A stretch of 64,000 nucleotides of DNA from the NCBI GenBank assembly GCA_963971305.1, contig OZ020304.1:77314355-77378354 (forward strand), in the 5' to 3' direction. The notes under the pieces were generated by a model. The model was given only the letters and a program-made list of their open reading frames with translations. It was not told the DNA's origin and did no database searches. The stretch comes from Arcuatula senhousia. Lineage: Eukaryota > Mollusca > Bivalvia > Mytilida > Mytilidae. A program made the position numbers and the translations under genes. Below, piece by piece: positions 54,601 to 64,000 of the stretch (positions are counted from its first letter, which is position 1; the number at the start of each line of letters is the position of its first letter).

Positions 54601-55479
54601 GATACCTCTAAGTAACCCCCTACCATCATGGCAGGTCGCAAGTTAAATGAAAGCGTTTTTCTCCTAATTTTTCGGACAATGAGAAGTGGTGAAAAAATTC
54701 GTTTTGGGCGATTTTGATATCTTTGAGAACACGATCTATGCATACACTACAAGGAGCCTTTATGCCTAAAAGGTGTTCTTGCCATTGTGTTAAATTATGT
54801 TATATGATTATGTTATGTTAGTAGGTCTGAATTGACAATACAAGTATATAGAACAACGAATAAGTTCAGGCTATAGCTAGACCTAGCTATCACTAAAAGG
54901 AAATAATCTAACACTTATATAGAAATAGAGGTCAATCTTTTTTCATTCTTTACAACAACACACATACCTATATACAGTTCAAACTATTGGACTGAAAATT
55001 AACAAGGTTGTAACAACCCAACAAACAAACAGAAAAAAATCTGATAAAACCCTGACTGTGGACACATCTTTCCTAAGGCCCCAGGGAGTCTTGTCCCACT
55101 TTTATTCAGCTTTGTTACCGATTACAAAAAGAGTAGGCATCACAAAATTACAAGGTATTAATATAAAAACGTTAAAACATACTTAATTTTTTTTCATCAA
55201 AAAGATTTTTTTGCGTAATGCCATCGCGCATTGTGTAGCATATCGGTGTCAACTTGTTTCATTAATTTTTTATGTGCAGTTTACTAGATACTTTTGATAC
55301 AAAATGCAATTTAAACAGCTAGAATTACTGGTATTATAAATATCAACCCGAATAATACAGTCGTTATATTTCGCTCCTTGCAGTCGCTACATTAACCTGT
55401 CCCGCCGAAGTATACGAAGACGGATAGGGCTTGAATTATTCGAGTTATATAAATAGTGATTAACGAATACTAACAACAA

Positions 55480-55775
55480 GGTCCGTAGTTGGATCCTCGT
55501 CCGGTGGAAAAATTCACAGAGCAGCTTTTACGACTCTTTCTTTACTCAAAATTTTTTTTGAGGATCATGGTTCTCGAAAAACGAAGTTAGACCTTCGAAT
55601 TGTTGTGACCCATAAGGAAGAGCATTTTCTCTCTATTTACCCTAATGATTACTTTGTAGAGTTCGATGAGAGTAGACTCAATAGGGGCCGTTACATAGGT
55701 GTGTTCCCCGAACGCCTACTGGATAAAAACAACACCTAATTAGGTAGGGGGATTAAGGGGCCTATCAAGGGATTG
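55480..55775 (+). mobile_element. SINE-like copy (same family as 15530-15835)
   Basis: GTAGTTGGATCCTCGTCCGG occupies the tRNA B-box position, followed by GTTCGATGAGAGTAGACTCA and GGGGCCGTTACATAGGTGTG, then TTCCCCGAACGCCTACTGG and AGGGGGATTAAGGGGCC. Its 3' part occurs inverted at 58335-58435. Confidence 0.6.
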
Positions 55776-56157
55776 CATTAATTATTCTACCTGTATTTAC
55801 TTTGAAAATAATAAAGAATAATAAAAATATTTTAAACTGAATGGACAAGAAAAACCAGTAAAATATCGATACCAATGAAATCAAAAAATAAATAAATAGA
55901 AAAATGACTGAAATTAAGAACAATTGTCTATTCTATTTCAATACAAAATATACTTGTCTTCATGATTTAAAAAATGGAAAAAAAGGAAATAAGATAAGAT
56001 CTCATAAAATGTATGCTTTTTAAATAGAATAAGATAAAATGAAATGAAAAAAGAACTCAGGGATGTCCAAAATCAGTTTTATTTAATCCCTGAAGAACTG
56101 AAGTAATTCTGTAAAATTTTGAGCAATTATTTTTAAATAGAAAAATAATCAATATTT

Positions 56158-56665
56158 ATGTCTCCCCCCACTTTTGTGGGGAAACATATTGTTTTTGTCG
56201 TGTCCGTCTGTCCGTCACAAAGTTTGTCAGCGCAACTCCTCTGAAACTACTGAACCGAATTCAATGAACTTGGTATGTAGGAAGGACATCATATGTAGTT
56301 GTGCATATTACCAGGAAATTTTGATCCTCAAATTTTTGTGGGAGTTATGGCCCTTTGAACTTAGAAATTTGCTAAAAATCCTCATTTATTATTTTGTTAG
56401 CGCAACTCCTCTGAAACTACTGAACCGAATTCAATGAAACTTGGTATATAGGAAGGACACCATATGTTATTGTGCATTTTACTAGGAAATTTTTATCCTC
56501 AAATTTTTGTGGGAGCTATGGCCCTTTGAACTTAGAAATTTGCTAAAAATCCTCATTTATCATCTTGCCAGCGCAACTCCTCTGAAACTACTGAACCAAA
56601 TTCAACGGAACTTGGTATATAGGAAGTTCACCATATGCAGTTGTCTATTTTGGGGAAACGAGGGG
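56158..56665 (+). mobile_element. Hairpin-capped element with ~180-bp tandem core
   Basis: The 5' hairpin TGTCTCCCCCCAC-TTTT-GTGGGGAAACA is followed by TATTGTTTTTG, the same word that follows the hairpins at 4764, 4830 and 7814, then TCCGTCTGTCCGTCAC. Nearly three units follow (GCGCAACTCCTCTGAAACTA, GAAACTTGGTATATAGG at 56436-56452, CTCAAATTTTTGTGGGAG). The third unit breaks off at a G run near 56660. Short plus-strand frames inside are by-products. Confidence 0.8.
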
Positions 56666-56731
56666 GGGGGAAGAGACAGGAAAAAAACACCTTTTTTTCA
56701 TTTTTACATTGACCTGTATATCTAATATACA

Positions 56732-57586
56732 GGGGCCTGTTTAACAAAAGTGTCTTATGACTAAGACGTGTCTAAAGATGGTCTATAGACAAATCTTAGT
56801 CCTAAATCGGTTTATCGAAGACGTCTTATTTTTAGACATCGCAAATTTTTAATCCTAAAATTAAGACTACGAATTAGTTGTCTTATGGTGGTCTTTAGAC
56901 CAAAAAATGATTGTAATATCTTTAAAAAATAAATAAATCCTTAATATTTATTCCGTATTTTGTCTTTGGTTCATTTTTACATAGTACAAGTCAGTCTGCT
57001 ATATATTCAAGTAAATAAAGACTCCTGAACGCAATACTTATTTTTGCACGTGAATTACACTAGTGTAACGTAATTATATAATCATTTCTTAATTCGTAAG
57101 TATTTAAAACATGCAAATGTATTGGCCAACTTGATCTTTGTTGATCTTATTGTATCTAAGTTGTTTACTAGATAGTTTTCTTTTTGAAGAGAATATTTTG
57201 TTTTGTGAATTACCTGTGGCAAAAGTTTCAACGAAAAGTTGAAGTTTGAAGCTTTATTAATTTTCCATTTATAAAATTCTGTTTATTTGCCATCATATCG
57301 ATATAAAATGCTATAAATGAAATAAAGAAAATGTTTACTTTTATTTTTGATATATTATAACACAGCGAAAAGAGTTACAATCAATTTTTGTCAATGACTA
57401 ATAATATTATAGCCGATGCTAACATTAAATTATGACCATCAAAAGACCATATAAACTAAGATACCCATAAGATAGCTTTGTTGTGTGGTTTTAGACATGT
57501 AATAAGATGGTCAAAAGACCATCTCAATTCCATCTCTTATGCACGTCTTTAGACATATCTTTAGATAGTTTTGTTAAACAGGCCCC
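56732..57586. mobile_element. 855-bp TIR element
   Basis: GGGGCCTGTTTAACAAAA at the left is repeated inverted as TTTTGTTAAACAGGCCCC at the right. Subterminal words GTCTAAAGA, GTCTTTAGAC and GACCATC recur in both orientations, adding further inverted symmetry. No transposase frame, so non-autonomous. No convincing target duplication could be defined. Confidence 0.88.
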
Positions 57587-58334
57587 AGGTCTATGATTAT
57601 TACATGTGGCACTATTTTATATGATATACTTCTTAAGGATATTTTGTTCTTGACATCTGTAGCAAAACTATGTTTTCATCAGAAATCAGACTTCAAATAT
57701 TTTTTTTTGAAAAAATCCTTTCAATTTCAATAGTCGAAAAAACTGAACAAGTTAAAACAAAGATGATTTCTTATAATACATGTTACAAGACTTTAAATAC
57801 TGTTTTCTAAAATTTTAATGAGAAAGCAAAATGATACTTGATCCTCAATAAGATCTAAAACACACAAATTGCACTTTAAATGAGCTTTTCTGAGCCACGA
57901 TAACATTCAGTTTCAACAACAAATTATACGATGGACTAGCTATCGAAGTAATTCATAAAAAAGTATAGAAAAGAGATTTTGTAATATATCTTTGAAGACA
58001 CATATTACATTTATCAACAATATGCTTACACAAGAAACACTTTGGTAAGCTATTAAGCATTTCAGACAAAAACATGTAGTGCATGCCTTGATCACATCTC
58101 CTTCTCTTAAGAAAAAGAAAACTGTATCAAGCTAAAAATATTAAAAAAATGAATAAACACACAAAAATATAGACATAGCACAAGAAATAAAAAAACTAGA
58201 AAATTGTTCAATATTCAACTAAATATAAGTTTATTATTTTTATGAAAGTCAATACATGTACCTAAATTATTTTTTATGAAATTTTCTAATACTTTTTCAA
58301 ATTTTAATACATACCTCTACTAAATCAACAGTTA

Positions 58335-58435
58335 ACAATCTATAGCACCCCTTAAAAGGCCCCTTAATCCCCTACATTAATTAGATGTTTTTTAATTCCA
58401 GTAGGCGTTCGGGGAACAAACCGTTACATATACCA
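58335..58435 (-). mobile_element. Inverted SINE 3' fragment
   Basis: GGCCCCTTAATCCCCTACAT and CCAGTAGGCGTTCGGGGAAC are the reverse complement of the 3' half of the copy at 55480-55775. The pair forms a 2.6-kb spaced inverted repeat around the 56158 and 56732 elements. Confidence 0.65.
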
Positions 58436-58439
58436 AACT

Positions 58440-58525
58440 AGCTACTTGCAAATGGGAAATGTCCCGATGATGGCTGCAGTATCGCCGACGGGACATCAAA
58501 CAACTAACAATCAATCAAAAGCAAA
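58440..58525 (+). mobile_element. SINE-like tail fragment
   Basis: GATGGCTGCAGTATCGCCGA, CGGGACATCAAACAACTAAC and AATCAATCAA form a GAC-TTAAAC-like end with a simple tail, resembling the end at 41803. Confidence 0.4.
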
Positions 58526-61500
58526 TGGGAGAGGGGTATATAAGCTACATGTAGTAGCTTTTTACTAAAGCGGTAAAAATAAATTGGCTCAAAATAATGA
58601 GAAAAACAGAAAATTATAAGAAAAAAAGCAGACAACGAGTATAATAAGTAAATGACTGACAAATCTTTGAAAAAATAAAATCACTTTACGTTGAAGAGCC
58701 TGTTATGGACATTTTGTTATCTTTCTAAAACTTTTTTGAAGTGATCTCTGGAATGTCACAACAGATATACCGTACAGATTTCAAATCACAGGCCTGTCCA
58801 ACTGAACAAGAAGAATATTTTCGCTATAAAAGTACATTTCGTGCATATATACTCCATATCCCTTTTATTTTAATATAAAAAAATGAAATTTAATATCAAT
58901 AGTTGATTTAAATCTATTTTTAATATTAGATACAATTCTTTGAAAACCTAAATGAAAAATCGTGAAAAAACAGCTCATGATTACATCTATATTTGATGTA
59001 TAGAGCTTTAATACCATGTAATAAGGATAGTTCTAATTGTTTCCGCCAAAAAGGATAAATGTGGTACTTCTGCAACAAGATTTCAAATTATATAAATCAG
59101 AAAAACCAAAAATATAAATGAACAATATAAAAAGGACGGTCAAGTATTCATCATTAAAAAAAGTTCAGCTTCCAACTCATTTAAGTCAGTTATACTTAAA
59201 ATGCGAGAAAAAAACGAAACAATTGATGTATTATAAAAAGTCGCTTCCTTTTTTTACTGATGGGACTGTTAAGATTTAAAAAAAAAATGGAATTCTAAAA
59301 CCGAAACCATTATTATAATAAAGTTAAGACACCATTAACTCTGCTTTGAAATAAAACCAACCCGAATTTAGACAAGAAATAAACGAAACCAATTTGAAAC
59401 AATGTGTTAGCATACAGCTAAAATGTATTTTATGTCAGCATACTCTATATTTATAACATGACAGGGAGCATGGGGAGGTGACTTCATAATCGATAAGTTT
59501 CAGAACTTGTTTCTGAACCGTTTTGTACTCTTTTTTTTTATCAAAACAGTTATAACCAAAAACAAAATGTATTGACCCATTTACACATTTATATCGTTGT
59601 ATAACGAACCCATCCCTTCGTAATGACTAATAATTTAATATATAATCAGAAAGAAAAAAGGTTTTATTGCCAAAACTTTATATCTTTAGAGTTGTCGAAT
59701 AAATTCTAGTCAAAAGTTTGAAAATTATGATATATATTTGACTGCTGTTTTCTAAAAAACCTAGCTCTGGAAAATTGAATCAAATATCGTCAAAGATAAA
59801 ATGAAAAGGCATAAACATAAGCGATATTAACTATACAAAGCCTATACTAGTTTTATAAGTATAATTAAAATTAGAGCAAAGTTTTGCTACGCCTGGCGCG
59901 CGTTTCGTCTTATCTAAACCCCTATTCTAGAGGTTAGTAGAACACAAACGATTGAAAATACCACACACTATATGCATATGAATAGCAGAGAACGAGTAGA
60001 CTTACGCTAGGTTTTGGACTAATTTAAAAACTGCCATCACTATATTGTCCCATTGTTTGCTTGTTGTATAGAAAGATTTTTTTTTGTTTTTCTACCCTCC
60101 CATTATCTAAATCTTAATGTTGTTGATAATGCAGTCTATAAGAGGTTACTTTTTAAGTGTATTTTGTCACTTGCTATTTCGAAAAAAAAATCAAATAAAA
60201 AAATCCGCTGTTTCCAAAATGTCCGTAATTAACATGACTAATATGACAAGGCCAAGTATTACTTTGAGAACAAATTACATTTATGTAACGATGATCTAAA
60301 ATATGTTATCAAAATACTTCTTGTACTACGTATGATTATTAAAGACAGTTTAGCATGTGGTTGCAAAACTTTTGAGTAACTATTGATATATACAGAATTG
60401 ACTGCGTAAAAAAGACGAAAAAAATTCCGTCCACGATATCATCATATGTAGTATATTAGAAGTTAAACCGAATAATTTTTATACAACAGGGGTTGCTATG
60501 CAGTAGCAGGATTTTATATAAATAGTTGCTTCGCAGAGCAAACAGCAAAGCATGCTTAAACCTGATAACATGGAGAAAATCTCTTTGTTTGTCGGTTATT
60601 TTTCATAATTATATAATAGAAATCAAAAGAGGCTATGCACATGCTCTGACCAACATATATGCTATATTTGATTTATTAATTCATCCCTAAAAATTGAATA
60701 CCTTTTTTTACCAGAAACAATTTTGGTCAGAATATGCGACCAATATAATATTCATCACCTTAAATGGAAAAGTTGATAAAAATACCAAAACTAGCTGGTT
60801 TCTAAGAAATCTTTTGACGTTTGAATGTCTGCTGTACACTGATCACAAAAGTAGACAAATCATGAACACTTAAGGAATTTCAATAAGTCTTATACATTTC
60901 CGCAGCTTTTTTTGCAGCTGTCTCAAATTCAAAATTAAGGACAGTTTTGGCCCTTTCCGGACATACTCCTTTAGTTTTGGTGTTTTTTGCAATAATAAAA
61001 TTCTTTATACTTGTGCTTGAAATGTGTTGCTTTTTTATTTGCGCTACACAATTTAATGTTAGCTAAGATGTTCCATTGAAAAACGTAACCAGAGAGAAAT
61101 CCATAATTTGTATTTTTTTTTTCATTTTACATTCATTATTTCCAAGGCTCACGGGTTCTGATGTAAGAAATTCATAGTGAACTTGTATATTGTAAGAAAT
61201 CATCATAAACCACCAATATTTTCCGCTTATTTTCACTGTTATGTATTTTTGGTAACATAGCCAAGTGATATATACAGAGATGATTTAAAGCCGTGACAAA
61301 AATTCTTGAAACTTAGTTTTTAAATAGTTTTTAAAGTAGATTGAATAAAATCAAATGTTCTCTGTGAGAAAGTGTGCCGCAAAGTAGAAAGATTTGCAAA
61401 TGTTTTATTTACTTGCATTTTATCAAACATTTTTGTCACCAAAGTCGCGACAGCTACGGCTTACTTTATGACACAGTGAAATACCAAATAAAAAGTGTTG

Positions 61501-63307
61501 TACAGTAGTCACTAAAACGAGGCTTATGTAAAAATATAATAAATAACACACCTTCTTAATATAAATTTGAATATGTATTCATGATCAAAATATTCAACAA
61601 ACCATAGTTGTATAGGTTCACCGGAGAGACACTTTTTTCAGAAATATAAAAAAAAATATGCAAAGAAAAATATTCCAGATTGAAGACTAAAGATTATCAC
61701 CAATTTTTTAAAGTACATTGATTCATTTATAAAAATTACAATATAATTTTCTTGATTAAATTAAAATATTGAGAGCAAAAGCTGCGACACATTAACCATC
61801 TACATTGAAATCGCGACAATTTTATCTGACAACCTTAATTTACAATCAAAATAGTTCGAGTACTACGTTACTCCAAAGCTCGTACGGAGTCTACAAACCT
61901 TCCAAAATATGTGTATAGATTAATAATCCAATTCTATATCAGTTAATCCATTCAAAAAATAAGAACAAGAATATTTTCATAAAGAGATGCGTCTTCTCTT
62001 CATAGTCCATACGCTATAGAATGCAGCTTACCAATCTGAAATAACAAAAAACACAAATGTTTGATATCAGTTTTATTTAACCTGAGTATATAGAAATAAG
62101 TTTGATATTAAACAAATCTAATGAAATAAGTAAATTGTTATATTGTTTACAAATGGTCTATTTACAGCAGACAAATACAACGTGTGTACTTCATCATTGG
62201 TTTATGTGTACACAGCCGCCACTTTACAGATTTAGCTTCTTTTTTTAATCTGAAGACAAATTAAACTAGAAAACATGATGGAAACCAACAAATATCGAAG
62301 CACTTGATTACAGGCAATAAAGACTCTCTCCCTATCAAACATTCAAATGGTTTTTGTCAACATCATCAGCTTCAAAACATACTTGGTAAAAGGCTTTTCA
62401 AGTCCTCTTGTGAGTAAATCGTTTTTATATTTAACAATCAGACATTATACTTATACAAAGATACAATGTGACCAAACAAAAGAACTAAGCAAAACCAATT
62501 TGAACTAAAAACTCATTACAGGGAGAAAATACACAGAAATGAACCCCAAACAAATCATACTGAAACTAGGAAAAATATATAATACAAATACAATGAAATT
62601 CTGTAAAATTAAGTTTTCTGTTTTAAAATTTTATTTTTCTTCTTCGCTTACACTTTGTGCTTGAAAACATTCTAGCTGGCGATGTGAAGCGACTGTATAT
62701 ATTTATCTTAATTTGTTTGGTTGGTTGAAAGCATGCCAGTTGTTATTTATGTTAACTTTTCAGTAGGCAAAATTTTACTTGGTGTAGAAAAACTAATCTA
62801 AAATTATCTATGTTGCAATGGAAGGAAATAAACATAAGCCAATTGACCTAAACGGGGAAAATGGGGAAGGCAAACAAGCTATCAAACTAAATGTACCTTT
62901 AGACATTTATTTTGCCTCTCAATATAGCAAAGTGTGACTTTATGAAAAAAAATATAGCACTTTTTTCAGTTAATTCGTGCCTATAGCCAAATATGCCATA
63001 AGGCCCAAGAGTGGGTCAGGTCCGAAAGTTTCCAAAAAGAAAAAAAAACCTTTTTGTAATCCCAACAGTTCCAAACCATCTCAATTTTCTGCAACCCATT
63101 GCCATTCAAATGATATCAAAACCAACAAAAAAAGTAAATTGAACACATTGGAAACAAGTTGATATTTTAATAGGATATATACATAATGTTTGTTCAACGC
63201 AAAGGTAAACTGAGAGCAATAATTGTGTACTCCTACCTAAAGTATCATGAATCATGAAAATTCCTGTTCACGTACATTTTATGCATATAACGCAAATGTT
63301 ATAGATA

Positions 63308-63350
63308 TATTGTATTGTATTGTATTGTATTGTATTGTATTGTATTGTAT
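63308..63350. repeat. (TATTG)n microsatellite
   Basis: Eight to nine perfect copies of TATTG. Confidence 0.97.
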
Positions 63351-63419
63351 AGGTAAAGACTTCATTAGTAGGGAATACTTGCGTCCAATACCTTTTTGTG
63401 TTTTTATGTTTGAATAAAA

Positions 63420-63720
63420 AAATGCAAATTTAACGCAAAGTCATGATAAAATTCATGTTAAAAGAGTAAAATAAATGTGAATTTCACGTGAAATTCTTTG
63501 TAGAATATTTCAGTTTTGCATTTTTATAAACTCCACTTCTATAAAAGTTCCTCAAAAAGGAGATTTTGACGCGAAATTCTCGTAAAATTAAGATGCTTTT
63601 ACATGATACCGATGTGAACTGAAGGTTAAACTCATTTCACGTTAATTGCTCATTGAACGTTAAATTAACGTTAAATACAGGTGATCATGGAAGTACCTGC
63701 AATCAAGTGAATTTAACATG
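63420..63720. repeat. Cluster of TTCACGTGAA/TTAACGTTAA-type palindromic words
   Basis: A perfect 18-bp palindrome GAATTTCACGTGAAATTC lies at 63479-63496 (E-box CACGTG centre). Around it are GCGAAATTCTCG, CATTTCACGTTAATTG and GAACGTTAAATTAACGTTAA. The same half-word (TTAACGTGAA variants) recurs in both orientations. Possibly the terminus of a palindromic repeat family. Confidence 0.6.
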
Positions 63721-64000
63721 AACAAATTGTTCCAATGCAATATTTCTATATTTTTACAGACCATATTTTATTTCAAACAAATAATTTATTACAGCCATCT
63801 TAATTGACGACAGGACAACACAACATAATTCTAGTAGTTGTTTGGAAATTTTAATGTTTATGTATTTTTTTTTTTTCAATTTTTAATGTAGACAGATTGA
63901 AAGTAAACCTTTTTCTGCGCAATGATGTATATTTTTTGTTCATTGTACATGTTGATGTCTTTTTTTTTCGTCTTCTTTTATATTTCAGCTAAGAAAAAAA

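Larger units (their letters stand above)
57587..63307. other. Long AT-rich interval without a gene
   Basis: No exon, RNA gene or strong array recognised apart from the SINE fragments at 58335-58525. GC-poor throughout, with A and T runs. The 60-codon frame at 60117 and others are unsupported. Confidence 0.5.

Noticed and set aside
37485..64000. A FoxA (forkhead) gene downstream of MIPOL1
   Set aside because: Looked for because of vertebrate synteny; no forkhead-like frame is present on either strand up to 64000.

Overview
The window looks like nuclear DNA of a mollusc, most likely a bivalve. It is AT-rich (introns clearly so), has long GT-AG introns, and is crowded with small palindromic and terminal-inverted-repeat elements, tRNA-derived SINE-like repeats, a decayed non-LTR retrotransposon and minisatellites. 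The assignment to bivalves rests on repeat style and on the protein's divergence from vertebrates; it is an inference.

Positions 1-14622 are a mosaic of about eleven repeat cassettes. Most cassettes have a conserved 5' header (TCTCGGTATTCTGG or TCTTAGTATTCT), a central tandem array with units of 117, 126 or 128 bp built around ATGGCCGCC palindromes, and a 3' end made of a short hairpin, an 8-nt spacer and CTAG followed by T. Cassettes are joined through (TTA)n tracts. This matches the anatomy of non-autonomous Helitron-like elements that carry satellite cores. The array ends cleanly at 14622, where the last CTAG meets ordinary DNA.

Positions 16374-37484 hold the one confident gene, MIPOL1 (mirror-image polydactyly 1 family, coiled-coil protein), on the plus strand. 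Eleven coding exons join in frame into 566 residues plus a stop; the N-terminus lies upstream of the window or in an unrecognised exon. Two features are unusual. The 3' splice acceptor of exon 2 is tandemly copied at 63-bp intervals with the coding frame open throughout. Two intron-encoded alternatives also exist downstream of exon 8: an in-frame read-through terminal exon, and a 53-nt exon with good splice sites that shifts the frame.

Positions 37485-64000 hold the 3' UTR, a decayed LINE (about 39890-41012), a 37-bp minisatellite of about 43 copies (42415-43994), a 51-bp degenerate array (47510-48265), several TIR elements (36788-37015, 45901-46120, 53736-53948, 56732-57586), SINE copies (55480-55775 and, inverted, 58335-58435), and long stretches without any recognisable gene. 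MIPOL1 is the neighbour of FOXA1 in vertebrates and belongs to the conserved deuterostome pharyngeal gene cluster. The complex, non-repetitive patches in its introns and downstream are therefore reasonable candidates for regulatory DNA, but no forkhead gene is visible here.
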